Positions 22,301 through 37,400 of a DNA stretch of 64,000 nt are shown here, in pieces. Numbering within the stretch: the first letter of the stretch is position 1; every line of letters starts with the position of its first letter. The stretch lies in assembly GCF_020085105.1 (NCBI RefSeq), contig NC_058046.1:1592628-1656627 (forward strand). Reading direction: 5' to 3'. The notes beneath the pieces were generated by a model. That model did not search any database and was not told the origin of the DNA. It was given only the letters and a program-made list of their open reading frames with translations. This DNA is from Siniperca chuatsi (taxonomy: Eukaryota > Chordata > Actinopteri > Centrarchiformes > Sinipercidae). The position numbers and the translations under genes are program-made.

Positions 22301-25300
22301 GTTTGACTGTAAATCCAAACATGTCTGCACAGCGAACCAGGGAAATGACAGGAATGACTAAATGAACAAATAAACAGGAAGCATGAGATGTTTTGAGAGA
22401 AACCAGAGACTTCAAGTCTAATTTCAGGCCATTCAGGAGAAGAGGTCTCTTTAAAATGAAACAAAGCATCTTTGTCAGATTTAAATAATAACCGTGGCGT
22501 ATATATATAGTTTTTGTTTGCACAGACCTGTTCCCAGGGCTGGGAAGGAGACGGAGCTGAACTTGTTCTCCTCGCAGACCTTCAGCACTGAGTAAACCAG
22601 GTCCTTGATGTTTGCAGGATTGTTCTGGCCGACGATGTGGATGATGTTGCTGCTGGGCAGCTGTCCGGCCGACGTCATGATCATCGGACGAGGTTGGTAA
22701 CCCGGAGAACTCACTACAGAGAGGAACCAAACAACACTCATGTCACAGTCTGGTAAAACACACTCGAGATATGTAGCTAATAAAGTCGGTGGACTTGCAA
22801 TTGACAGATCAACAAGACTGAGAGTCTGCAGCCATGCTAGCAGCTCTGTGAGGCTGTGCTTTTAGCTAAATGCTAACATCGGCATGCTAACATCCCCACG
22901 ATGACAATGCTAACATGCTGATGTTTAGCAGATATAATGTTTACCATGTACACCACCTTTGTTTAGCATGTTAACATGCTAACATTAGCTAATTAGCACT
23001 AAAGGGAGCATATCTATGTTCCCAGGATCCTAGCCCCCCCAACCCTAACCCTAGAACTGGGGAACATAGGACCCTTTGTCATGTTCCCCATTATATGCCA
23101 TATAAATCTGGGGAACATAGGAATGACCCTGCACTGAACACAAAGTACAACTGAGGCTGACGCGAATGTCATTTTGCATTTAATCATAAATCAAAGCACT
23201 GGAATATTTTAAATGACCTGATGATGGCGCTAGATGAAAAGTCAGAGGATCAGATTTGAATGTCTGAACCAAATTTCATGACAATCTAATATTAATATAA
23301 AGAGATATTTCAATAAAAACCTAAAATGTCAACCTCATGCTGGGGCTAGAGGAAAAGCCAGATGATCAGTTGGGTTCATCCTCTGGGAAACATGAATGTA
23401 TGTACAAAATGTTGTGCCAATTCATCAAGTAGGTGATATTTCACAAGCTAAGTGAAAACATTGACTTATGTCGTGGCGCTAGATGAAAAGTCACGTGCCA
23501 AAAAAAGAATGGTGCAGCAGAGGTGGAGCTTGACTTTTAGTCCCTAGTATGGGCGAAGCTCCAATAACACAGGATCCTACATTTCCCATAATGCAACCAA
23601 TAGAATCTTTTCACTAGACTCCACAAGTGATGTGACGTGAGTCATTTTCTCAGACTTGACAGAGCTTCTGCAGAGCCACGGGACATTATAGAGCTGTTTT
23701 TGCATGCTGCCATTAACAGCTAGCTACCATGCAAGGTGCTGGCCAACCATCAGGAGCAATATGAGGTTCAGTACCTCCTGAGCCACAGCCGCCCACATCC
23801 GGCTTCACCACTCCAGGTGGTGTCGATAGAGCTCATCTGATAGGGATGTGGGGGTACGTCTGATTAAAACGGTTGGGAAACACTGAATGAGACAACCATA
23901 AATGATTTTATGCTTGTATAAATTCTCTGAAATGAGAATTTATATAGCCTTTGCATTGCTTTGCATTAACTTGAGTATTCCTGCTTTTTGGTCACGTTGT
24001 TCAAGTCATCCCCCTCCCTCAGCAAGGAATCAAACCCTCAGCTGCTCCAGACGAAACAGTGCGTGGATAAATAAAGGTTTAATTCTAGCTACATACCGAT
24101 CCGTGAGCACTCCCGCTCAACTGTTAATCCAGCGCTGTCTAAGATCGCCTTGGACACTCCTGAGATGTGATGAGAAGAGAGCAACAGGTCTCACAAAAGA
24201 TGCTGCTATAAGTCAGAAGTTACATATGAACCACAATAAAGAAACACAAATGTATTATTTCAAAATACTAATGACAGACGCTGTTGCTAGGAGGACAGAC
24301 AACCCTAACAAATTAAACAAATCAGTGTTTAGACTGAGTCACCTTCCAGGCAGCCATTGGTTTCAATAAACTTCGATGAAAATCAGTCTGCAGAGACTCG
24401 AAGAAACGTCCCGTGCTTTGTTTTTTATTTGTGGTCAGTGTAATGTCATCGCTGTGTGAAAATTCGAGTTTTAAAGTGAGACTATGTAACTTCTGCTAAA
24501 CAGCAGCCACCAGTGGTACAGGATCATTTTGAATAAAATTTAATTTGCCTTAATTTTCGATGATTCTCTTGAGTCAGTTGCATTAAGACATTATGTTTAT
24601 CCGAGACATGTTAAAACTGTAACAGGAGCGCGAGTAGAGAAAAGTCAAAGACAGCAAACTAACTGATGTCAGTGACACTGTACCGATGCTAACGCTAGCC
24701 ACCATAAGGTACTGGTCCAGAACAGCCACAACAAGTAAGTCTGTAGCAGTAAAACCCCTGAGTGTACTGAATTCAGCAACGGTGCATTTTATTGCTTCAT
24801 AAGAGTAAGATTGTGTTTTTTCATCTTACAAAAGTTACAGGAAAAAAGTATGATAATTTGGATTTTATTTTTTATATAGTTTTTAATAAAATAAGGACTT
24901 TCACTTTGGCCTCTGAGTAACTGAAGATGAGTATTAAATATCAATTCATCAATATTTAAAATTACCATAATTTGCAGACCTTGCGGTATATTCAAAAGTC
25001 CCCACTGCATTACCACGGTGAAAAGGTAACATGAGAGTCGACATGATGTTGACTGATGCATTATTTCTGCAGCAAGTTTCGAGTTTATGCAAGTCAGTTT
25101 TTATGAAATGAACTGAAAACAATGGCTGCCTGGAAAGAAGGAAAAATACACTGAAATTTAAAAAAACGACTGTCATTTGGAAAAGAGTCATCAGTGATTT
25201 TTTAATTTTTTTTTTAAACCTCATTGTGATCTCCACTTCTAGACAGACAGAGTTGCAGCGCTGCCAGGAGGGACAGTCACCTGATTTAAGGGTGAAGTTC

Positions 25301-25432
25301 GAATTGGAGGAGTTGATGATGACATCACTGGCCTCCTTGGTGATGTCTCCAGACGACACCTCAAGGGTGAGCTGACCCATCTGCATCCGATACACACCGA
25401 GGGAGGGGGACGATACCTGACCGAAGGAGGCT

Positions 25433-25477
<45 letters not shown>

Positions 25478-28400
25478 CTCATCTTAGGCTTTAAAGAAAA
25501 CCAGATTTTTGACCAGAACTAGACTCAAACACTGGAAAAAGTGTAGTGAGAGTAAAAATCTCAGTTTGCTTGAAGGGCAGAGAGTTGGCAGGTTTTCAGA
25601 GCAACCAAACACCAGCTGAATTCATTGGTTAAAAGGTGAACAAAAGTAATCAATTATCTCTTGTAGCGTTTGGTCGGACTCCAAATGTGAAGATTTGTAG
25701 CTCTCCATGGCACATGGTTTGAGGCTCAAAACATCGATTCAACTCACCGTTCTGTCTCTGAAATCATCAAATCAGTTACATTCAGTGGTTGACGTCTAAA
25801 ACAATCACTAATATGACCCTTCGCGTTCTCAAATCTCTATTTACAGATTACTTCTGCTTGATTTGTGTTCTCTCAATAGTTTTGTTGTTCATTAAAATCC
25901 ACATAAAGAGAAATGTTTAAATGAAAGGCTTCTTACCCGAGGGCTGTTGCGATTGGCTGACTGATTGCCCAACTGGTGGCTCGTTAAATTCCTGTGCTTC
26001 ATGTTGGATGTTCCTCTGACCAGTCTGACCTTTGAACTCCCTGGTGAAACACTGACAAACAGGATGTTGGCACGTTATGTTAATGCATATTGCAGGTTTA
26101 AGCTTTGGTAACTCACTCCGCCACAATTCAAATCTCGGCAGTGAAAGCAGCAGAATCAACGGCCAGTATTTGTATGTACAGTATGCACTTTGTGTTATTC
26201 TTTGATCGTCTCGTCAGATAATTAAGACTTGTGATTTTAGGTTGTTCTGATTTGAAACTCACATCCACAGTTTGGCTGTCGCTCGGGTGAACGACGATGA
26301 CCACCTCTCTCAGATGGCGAGGACAGGCCCTGCGGCTGTATGAGTGGATCTCCTTCAGCAGGACTCTGGACACCACGTTTTTGGGGAAGCCCAGGTTTCC
26401 CGTACCGATGGCCGGGAAGGACAGCGACGTCATCTGACGCTTCTCAGCCTCATCCAGACAGTATCTGATGATGCTTATCAACTCCTGAGACATAAAGAAG
26501 ACACACAGAGAACAAGTAAGACTGGACTACAAAGACTGTGGGGTTAAACGAGCTGCTGTACAGGGTGTGAAATACAGTAAGTAGTGTAAACTCATACATG
26601 GAGGTGGCAGGAGCCTATTAGGTTCAATAAATAGACCTTTGACTGGAAGGTTGTTGGTTGAAATTCCCCTGAACTAATCACATGCTCTGGAGCAGCGGTG
26701 GGATGTAACTACTGAAGTGCTGTACGTGTAGGGCCACTTTCATGCTGCTTTCTACTTTACTCCACTACATTTATCTGACGGCTTTAGTTACTTTAAAGAT
26801 TCATATTTTAAAAACAAAACATATGACGAGTTTAAACAATATGATGCACTGTTACAGATTAAACTACACAAAAGTATATAAATGAGTTCAAATTAGCTCC
26901 ATCTCAACCAGCTAACACAGTAAAATGCTACTTACACATTAAAGCATCAGTAATAATAATCCAGAAATATAACATTCAACACTTGGGGGGCATTTTTCTG
27001 AATTATGAGTACTTTTACTGTTGATACTTCAAGTACATTTTCCTAATAATACTGTTAATAAGTGCCGTTTTCAATGCAGGACTTTTACTAATGATGGAGT
27101 ATTTTTTTAAACTGCAGTATTGCTACTTTTACATAAGTAAAGAATCACAATACTTCACATGCTCTGGAGGAGGACATGTGTTTATTAATGTAGGTGTAGT
27201 TACTGATGCTGCCACTAGGTGTTACTAAGGAGTCATTGTTGTTGTCATTGTAAAGTAGAGGGAGTTATTTCGGGCCTTCCTGAAGTAAAAGACCGCGACA
27301 GTTTTCTCTCTTCGTGAAACTCTCCAGTTGAATCATCAGAACAAGAGATGAACAGCTGTGTTAGAGAATATCTGATATTTTGACAAAAAGTTAAAAAGGT
27401 ACAAGAAACCTGTGGACATAAAAACTTAAAGAGAGAACTACAACTCCCAAGGTGCGTTTCGCTAACAAACATCCAATCACAGAGCTGCAAATTCTGTCGG
27501 ATTTCTCAGGTACAAAGTTGAAATAATCCGAACTGATGGTCCGAACATAAACCTGCAGTCTGGTTGCATTATCCAGGAGACTGCTGTGTTTCTATGTTAA
27601 AGAACATTAAAATAACACTTTGAATTGGGAAATTAAACACATCTGGAACCAGTGTCTGCTCCCACTTTGCAACCCTATACATTAATAAATATACTGTAAA
27701 TGGAACATGCTGAACACACAGATGGACAGTGCTGCAGGAGTGGTTTGAGAAGCTTGTATGGATGTTTTGATGTTTTCAAATAGAGACGAAGTCCTGACAT
27801 CACTTCCTGTCTAGTCTCTGTTCCACTAGCTTCTTTAAATCAGTGTAATCTCTCATTCAGCATTTCTGTTAAGGGTCTTTCTGAAAACATGAAGCGTGAA
27901 AAAACAAAAACAACAAAAAACTACAGCTCCCCTCAAAATGTACCGGAGCGGCAGTGGGGGTACTTGTCATTGTGAGGTTTTCATAAAATTCAACAACGCT
28001 CTCTTTTAAAGTAAATTTTCCAACTTTCTGTTTATAATCTCTGCTGTCTGAAAAGTATTATAAACTAACTGCGAACATAAATTCCTAGGTTTGTCCCACT
28101 ACTGTACTCACTTGACATTAAGTTTCTCTGGACTTGAAACAAAAGAAAATGTCATAATCACGTGTTGTTTTTTTTTTAATCTTTGAATGAAACCCCTCAC
28201 CTCCTCTGCCTGGCCGGATCTATTGTCCCAAAAAGGACAAACGGCATGAAAGACCTTCTGACACATGAGGTTGAAGCCGTCGGTGATGACGACGTCCGTG
28301 TGCTGCAGCGTTGCCACCCCGGCTTCAGACCTCACAGCTGCCTGCAGGCCGGGCCCGGCCGCCTCCAGGATCGCTTTGGAAACAGCTCCCTGGTTCAGGT

Positions 28401-31400
28401 TCATGTCCTCTGAGATGGTGTTGACGATGACGGCAGTCTGTGGACCAAGATCGCAGCATCGTACACAAAATTAGGACTACAACTGAAAGGATCGGTTACT
28501 TAATTGAATTCTTGTAAGTAATTTCTCTGCTATATTATGCTGATTACAGCTTCAAAATGATCACAGGAGTTTTGTTGTTGACCAAACAGAGTGAGGCACA
28601 GACTCATTAAAAGTTTGTGCAGGAAGAAACAAACTATATGACCACAGAATGTCATGCTATGTCTGATAAGGCAGGCTTGGTACTTGGACTTGTAAAAAAA
28701 TATTTAAATCTCTTTGTTTTGCTCACGTTACCTTGTATGGAAAAACCTTTGAAATGAAGTCATGAACAACACCTGGCTAAGCAAAGATCCACCCATGTTT
28801 GCGTACGTGGTGCCTTCATACTACACAGATAACACTGTTGTTGAAATAAAGGAGCCGCTCACATGTGGGAAACAGTGGAAAAATGTCAGATGGTGGTGCA
28901 ACGACTCCCAAATAGCCAAAGAATTTAAAAGTAATCCTTTGACATTTTTTATTTTACTCAATGTGTGTGACCTTTTTGAAATTTGAAACTGGCAAAAGTG
29001 TCACATTGCATCATTTGCTATTAACACAGTTTCTTGCATACTTAGCGTCAAAAACAACTTTTTGTTGAGTGTTGCATAATGAATGCTGTAACTGCAGAAA
29101 GCAGGTGAGACAACTAAGGCAAAGGGTTCTCTTTGGTGAAAGCACCAGCTTGGTGACTGGTGTAAATTTGTGTAATTAGCTTAGCAGCTTTTTAATTTTT
29201 TTTTTGCATTTTCAGCTGTCCTTCCCATCTGTAATAACATTGTACTCACCAAGTCAATTGCTGAGACGTTACAACAAAAGAAGTCTGACGGGTTAATAAT
29301 ACGAGCAGTCAGACCACCGGACAGGTTAGAAACAGGTTTGACAAACTTATTTGTCGACCATTACAGTTAACAGACCCACTTCCTGCTTCACCTTTGACCT
29401 CCTGTACTCACTAGTTGTGTGCACAGTTTCCTGTTCAATGAGAGTTTATTAGCTACATTTCAGATGTGCTCACTTTCGACCAGTTTGACCTCCAAATAAA
29501 GTGTTTAGATAATCTGGATGAACTGTTGGTTTGTTTCCAATCTGTCTGATCACCTGACTGCTCGTGTTTCTTCACCCGTCGGACTTCTTCTTTGTGACGT
29601 CTCTGTGTTCAGAGGTCTCACATACTTTGAGTACAATGTTATTATAACCAATAGAAATAATGGACAAAACTAGAAAAATAAGATCAAAGTTTAACAACTG
29701 GAATGATCTTTTAAGCCAGGGTTACTTGAGTAAGGACTTTGCAGGAACTTGTCAGAGAGTATTACGTATGCCATGTAGTGGATATTTTTATTTTAACAAC
29801 CACACTTTCATGTCAGAATCATGCAACAACAGTTGAGACACACAAATCCATACAATGCTGCGGTTAATCATATCTGTGTTATTCAAATGAATGCTTTTAA
29901 AAGGCATCACAGGGTCAGTACTCACAGTCTGGTCCTGAATGTTTCCCTTCCAGAGAACAATCTTCAGCCCCTCAGCTGTGGTCTGCTCCATCCTCCCGGG
30001 CCTACAGCCAATCAAAGAACAGGAGGGACTGATGTCATCACAGTGAGTATGGTCACCATTACTGCGTCCAAAGTATGTTTTTGTTTGTTTTGTTTTTGTT
30101 ACTCAAAAAGACAAAAAATATTGTGAAAAGGTTAGCGCCTAGTACAGACTTGTAGGATTTGCATTTGGTCTTGAATTTTTCCTGACCCTATGACGGACCA
30201 GTATTATAAATATCTCTGACTTAAACAATGTGGTCTTAAATACTTTACTGAACAGCAAAAACTAAATTAAGAAGACAGAAGAAGCTTTATTTTAGAATTA
30301 AGAAGAAGCTTACCCTCCATGCCCTCCAGGCTTGGTGTGTCCCCTGGGGCTCTGATCTCCCTTGTTGCTTTGCCAACCTCCCCGAGATCCCGGTCCTGTC
30401 CCCCTAGCCCCTCCTTCTTGTCCTCCTCCTCCTTCTTGTCCTCCTCCTCGTCCTCTTCGTCCTCGTCCTCCTCCACCTCCGCCTCGTTCACCAAACCAAC
30501 GGCCCCTGGGCGACTGGCTCGGACCTCTACCTCGACCCTGCTGATATCTGCTGAAAAGTGAACAATACAGTTCAAACACACAAAATCCAACAACTCCAAG
30601 TCTATCTGATTTACGTGTTGAATGTTGTTTATTGAACAGGTTAACAGGTGGAAATAGAAATGTAAAAAGGAGACACTGTGGTTTTAGCAGCAGTAAGCGT
30701 TGGATTTATGGGATCAGTGACTGAACGCAGCTTCTCTAAAGTCCTGTCCTTGTAGTTATGTTGTCAGGTTTGTCGTCTGTCCTAACTCTACTGACAATTA
30801 AAAGCAGCTGGAATGATTGGTGACTAGCAGTCAGTCAGTCGGTCAAACACCTTGGTCTTGATTAAAATATTCCTATTGGATGGGTTGGTGACTAGCTAAC
30901 AAGGCTTGTTAGCTAACAAGACACAACATGTAAATCAGACAGCTCTGGAGTTGTTGGACAGCGTATTTTTTGTCTTTTGATGGAGCTAGGCCAGCTGAAC
31001 CTATCTCTGTTCGACATTTTGGGATTTATTCGCTCTTTGGTAGAGACATGAGAAAATTGAAACCACTTTCATATACTGTAAGGCTACAGCAAGCAGTTGG
31101 TCAGCTTAGCTTACTGGAAACAGGCAGAAACAGCTAGCCTGGCTTTGTTTAAAGGCATCAAAACTCTATCAGCACCTCTAAAACTAATTAACATGTTAAA
31201 TCTTGTTTAATCTGTACAAAAATCTCAATTTGCCATTTTACAGGCGATTATGTGCCCGACTATTTCTTGGCTGAGAGCAGTTACTTCCTGGAGTCTCTGC
31301 TGGTTACCTGCCAACTACTCAGAGCCTAGAAATAGTCTGGCACAACCCCCCTGAAAACAGACAACTGATGTTTTTACATTTAACTTCTAGGTGGATTTTG

Positions 31401-34400
31401 TTACCTTTGGAAAGAGCCAGGCTAGCTGTTTCACCCCTGTTTCCAGTCTTTATGCTAAGCTAAGCTAACCGGCTGCTGGCTGTAGCTTCATATTATCGTT
31501 CTGGCATGAGACTGGTATCAATCTCCAACAGACAAGCACATCTCACAGAATTATGAACTATTTCATTAAATATTAACCCATCTCAAAATCCTTGTAGTAT
31601 GTTCTAATCAACAGTAAAAGTTCATTATAATAAAAATGTTTTCTTCAATTTACCCTGAAGTGCCTTTTCCTTCTGCCTGCTGTGGTACTGTCATAGTAGG
31701 TCCAAGGTCAATGAACTCTCTGTTGACTGCTGTAGCCAGGACTCTGACTGTGTTATCATTATTGTCCACCAGGTGAATCTCAGTCAACGATCTCGGACTT
31801 CCTGGACTGTCGCAGTACTCTCGCACTGCCTGAGCTATGGTGTCAGCACAGAGGTCAACAGGAAAACCAAACACACCTGAGCTGATCGCTGGCAGCGCAA
31901 TGTTGGAGCAGTTGACCTTCTCTGCTTGTGTCAGACTTTCTTTAACTGCCAGCTTCAGACGCGACACTGACGTTTTCTTATCATAGTCAAAGAACCGCGG
32001 ACCGACTGCATGTACGACGTGCTTGCAAGGCAGGTTACACGCACTTGTTACGATGGCGTCACCTGGGCGTAGTTTTCCATTTGTGGAAACGTAGTCGTTG
32101 CTGATTTTCTGCAGCTCTGGTCCTGCAGCTTTGAGCAGTGCCAAAGCCAGGCCGCCAATGTGCTGTAATTCCTCATTAGCTGCATTGACCACCGCGTCAA
32201 CGCTAAAGCTACAGATGTCTGCCTTGCTTACCGAAACCAGAACTCCACTCGCAGTCTGCACTTTGCAATAACAAATGCCATTTTCTTCCTCATAGTTCTC
32301 TTCCTCCTCTTCCTCTTGATTTTCTGGACGAAGCACCACCACACAGTTGAAGTCTGTCAATATTGTAGACAGAAACAGGCTTCCTTGAGACTGGAAATAC
32401 TTCTTAGCTCCAGGCTTGTCCACGATGAAGTTGTCAGTGAAGAGAGCACTGGTCAGTTCCTTAAAGCAGGATTTGGCTTTTTGAACATGAAGACGAGCCC
32501 CAGCGATGATGATTTTTGGCCTCTCTTCATCAAAATGGACTGTCACATCATTAGCTTTGGCAATACTGGACCATGCTTGTGATTTTTTCTTGTCAATGAA
32601 CTGAACAACAGCGCAGGATTCTACCCGAATCGTTTCTTGAACTCGTGAGTAGTTCTCAATGAATTCCTTCAGACTGCGGCTGACCTCTTTCACTGGATTC
32701 TGGAAGCCGGCCACCGTTATTTTGTCTCTTCTCTCTGGGTGGATCTGAATGGCCACTGTTTTCTTCTTAAAGGAGTTGTAGGTGTCCAAAAGCTGTTGGG
32801 TCAGGCCCACCCACTTGTGAAGTTTCAGAACTTCCTGGTCTTCCACATCCACAGTATGCAGGGCCAAAACCGTCTTCATCTTACTCTCTGCGTCAGCAAG
32901 GGCACTGCCAGAACTCCCCAACAGGAAAAGCCCTTTGCTCTCAATGCTGTAGATGGCACTGATGCCTTGGGATGTGAACAAGTGCTGTGACATCTCCATG
33001 GGATCCACTGTCTTGAGAAAGTCGAAAAGACCTGGAGGGACATTCATTTGTTTTTTACTCATACCCACATTCCTCTCCAAGATCCACGCCTTAGTCTGGT
33101 AAACCTCTGCAGGAAGTCCTGTAATGGTTAACTTCTGGGTGCCTTCATCGTAGGAGAGGTTCATATCAGGGGATATGTTCATTGCAGCTTTCTGCAACCC
33201 TTCCTGCTTTAGGATGTAGAACATTGCAGGGGACAAAGTCATTCCCTCAGAGACACCATCTGTCTGCCGTTTAATCTGACTCATGGCTTTAAGAACGATA
33301 TTCTCCACAGGAGCCCTGATTTGTTTTATATTGTCAGCTCGGCCAGCCACTGTCAAAATCCCCCTGGATGTATCCATCTGCAGGATGGCGTCTTCCCTGA
33401 CAACCGAACGGACGTCTTTCTCTGCAGCTTTCCATGCAGGTACGTTCGCTGCACATTCAAAGGCCGTGTACTGAGACATTTGCTGACGGAAGGCCTCTAG
33501 GGCGGTACTCATCCAATTATCTACTTGTTTTGCAGTGAGACCTTTCTGACTCAAAAAGCTTGGGAGAGGGCTGAGTTTCACATCAGGGTCATTCAAGTCC
33601 ACACTGCAGAAGTACGGACGCATCTGGTCGTTGATTCTTTTTATCTGTTTCTTCATCAGGAGGAATTTCCAGACAACGTGGTGAACCCTCTCTGTGAAGG
33701 GCTCGGGCATCTTCCATGTTGGTCGTTCTTTGCCGTACAAGGAGGTGCCCAGGGACTCGTAGTACGGATACACCTTGATAGTAATGGAGCGCATCACATA
33801 GTATTCTTTTGTGCAAATGCTTTCCACAACTGCAGCAAAAAGGGAATAAAAAGGAAAGCTCGGGTAAGTGGTTGTTCTATTTGTAGCTACAAGGCATTTA
33901 AATAATACTGAATTTCTTTCCAGGTAATAAGATACACTATATGGCCAAAAGTATGTGGACAGCCTTGTTCTTACATTTGATTGTGGTCTGGGTCTGTTTT
34001 TTCCTGGTTTGGTCTAGGCTGACTACTTACAATGAAATGAAATCTTAATGCAACTGTGAGCAGAACTTATCACCCAACACCAATGACCGACCTCACTAAT
34101 ACTCACTAATACTAATACTGGCTGAATGGGAGCAAATCCCTGTAGCCAGGTATCAACATCTGGTGGAAAGCCTGAAACCAGAGGCTGTTATAGGAATTTG
34201 GAATCACATGTTATACCATCAAATGTGGGTGAAATGTTCAGGTGTCTGCATACTTTCGGCCAAACAGTGTATTTCTTGTTGTTTGGTCTTAAAGATGTCT
34301 CTGAGCTTGCCAGCATCTTTTTTTTTTGCCAACAAACAATTTTTAAATGTGTTTTAAATAAGAACACACTTTAACAAAGAACAGTGGGTAAAACATCAGC

Positions 34401-37400
34401 AGTAAAGCTAAACGAAAAACCTTTAGGGTCATTGAAAGTGACAATAGCAGCCTCTTCATCTGGGATCATGACGATATTGTCCGGCAGAACCCAGCTCTTC
34501 TCGAAATACAAGTCCAACATTTCTGGAAAGGAATCAGAAATAAATAATTTTTAACTATGACAGAATAAATGTTGTTAAAGGATTGAAACACTTTGAATTA
34601 TTTCCAAAACCTGGATTACTAAAACCAAAAGCTGCACTGAGGGTATAATGTGAAGAAAAGCACAGAATGTGATCATCTTACAACTTGCAGACCAACAACA
34701 AGGTGAAACAACTTCAGTGGCAGAAATGTGATAGGAAAGGTCTGGTTTCATGCAAACAACAACTGAATGTGGGTAAAAACAACCACAGTTATTTAAAAGA
34801 AAAACTAAAATCTCTGAAACCTTAAAAGGAAAAAGAAACGTATCTCAAAACTCTGTTAATGTGAAGAACAAAACAAGAAAACTAAAGCAAGAAGAAACAC
34901 CAACTAATATGCAACAAATCTCTCAAAATACACAAAGAAAGACATAAAGCTGAATATCATGTTAGCAGCTCCAGGTTTAATGTCCCGGCGGCTCCTGTTG
35001 AAGCCACAGAACCTCCTCTACATCCAGACTAGCTTGTGGTAAACAGTGATTTAACAGTTTGTGTACCTTTAACCACAGTCGGAGGAAGACTCTCCACTCG
35101 GACGCTCTTTGCTGCCTCCAGTGGCCGAGCGGTCAGTCCGTGTCTCCGCAGCGTCTTCCTGGACTGACTCACAGTGAGGAACTTCTCCACATCTGCAAAA
35201 TACATCAGATTACTCCTTAAAGACTGAGGCAGGCTCATCAGGTGACGGGAGAGAAGGGTTTTACTACAAAAGGACAGTTACACCTGTTAGGAGTAAATGA
35301 TACCTACAACATGACTGGTTCGGGGTCTGTTAAATCAAATGTTTTGTCTTTATTTATTCTCTCTCAAAGTGCTTCATCTATTGTTCGCAGATTTGGCTTC
35401 ATTCGAAGAGCGCTGTTTCTAATTCTGTGGTTCTCCTTCCCAGATTAAAGATGTTATGGTCTTTTCTAATAATTTAAAGAACGATTTATCCTCTGCCGAT
35501 GAAGATCATGATGTCCTGATCAGCTACTAAATGGACCTTGTGGTGAGATTGTTTTGTCATCTGCTGTTTTCAAGGTCAAATCATCAATGTGTTTTCTAAT
35601 TATCACGAAGAGAGTAAAATACCTATATATGATATTATGGGCTAAATAATAAAATATAATCAGTGCACTTGGAGATTTACCATTTAAACTCTAAAATATA
35701 TGAAATGTGGCATCATAAGTATAAAGTTTAAACACTTGGATTAAAGTAATCAGTTAATTTTGGTTAGATTTAAGTCCTTTTCACAAATTCTAAGTAAATC
35801 ATTATTATCAAAGTAAGTTCTGCTTTATGAGAGATTTTGACAGGATTTATTTCATATAGTAGTTAGAATATGTTTAAGGTGGTTCCTCTGCTGCAGTTAA
35901 GGGTCTGAAGCCATTGTGTCGCTAAGCTTCATCCAACATTAACAAATCAAAGCTCTAACCGTCAAACTGTTTTGGTGGCTTCGACAGGTAGAAGTAACCG
36001 GATCATTTAGCTGTCTAACATCAGGTTAGCCTGGATTTGTTTAAAAAGAGATTTAAGAGGTGTCTGACGTTGGTGAAGTGTAGATCCTGGATGGTTGCAG
36101 TATAGAAACATGGTTCACCTTCTGAAACATGATGTGATTGTATAAAATATCACTGGACATGATGAATAATCAATACATACAATACGTATAATATAAAAAA
36201 TATAATATATATGGCGTTTTTTGTCTATTATTTGCATTTCATTTTGAACATTGGATAGGCTGTTTCTTTTTTTGCATTCCTCGGGGGTTCAAACAAGACA
36301 AATAACACAGTCTCACTGTCTGCACTTGTACATGTGGTGCTAAATCCTCCTTATTATATGATTACTCTGATGTCCGTCGTCTACCGGCAGCATAATCTTT
36401 GTTTATTTAGATGTTATTTCATTCCATTTATAAATCTATATATTTGGTGTTAATTTCACATGTTAATTACTACTGGAGATATTAAGGATTTCACACAAAA
36501 TAAAACTACTATGTTTTTACAGAAAGAAAAACACAAGAATAATAAAGAATTATCAACATGGCAGATGTAGAGCCGATCCTTGTCTCCGATTGGCTATTCC
36601 TGCTCAGAGCAAACGTGGGATTCATCATGTGATCCCTCGATCGTGCTCTTCGAGGTTACATCCCTCCATAAATGTATCTTACTGCTCAAACTCAGCGAAG
36701 AGCTTCCAGAAGTGGAAATCTTAGTTCGAGAAAAACGGGTCTAGGTTTGATTTGGTTTTAAATATAAGTTTGTTTTAGACTGAACCACTTGGGACCTGGT
36801 CTTCATGCGGTGAAAGATGTGGATCTGTATATTTCCTGCAGTCTCGTGTTCTTTCCTACCTGCAGGGCTGTTAAAGGTGACCACGGCTCTGTTGGTCTCC
36901 CAGATGATCTCCAGACTGTAGCCGCTCTCGACCAAACCTGAGATGTTCTCCACCATCAAGGACAGCAGATCTCTGGACATGCTGTCCACAACGTTGTCCA
37001 ACACCACAGCGACGCTCTGAGCGGACTCTGACTCTGAGAGGAGACAAATAAAAACCTGCTTTACCTTCTCGACATCGTTATCTTCATCTGAGGAATTTAT
37101 CTGTATTTGTTTTGAATGTTCGAAACAGTTGGACAGGTTATTCCTCTGTTATTTCCTAAAAACATTCCTGGAAAGAACTACATAAGAGACTAATTATAGG
37201 ACAGAGACAGTTATTAGAGTTTAAAAGCTGTTGAGTAAATATGTATTCATTATTCATTTATTAATGAAAAACATGCACAGTTTTGCATTTTCAGCTGACC
37301 TGCTGTAAACTGACTAAACGACTCTCGATAGCTGAGTTATTAATTGGAATTAATTAATTGGCAGTGTACCAACTGAACACTGCCGTATGTATAATAGTGC

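Noticed and set aside
30319-30561. Poly-Ser/Pro frames on the plus strand
   Set aside because: They are the complement of the RGG-coding exon of the PARP14-type gene, which fits frame and domain order.
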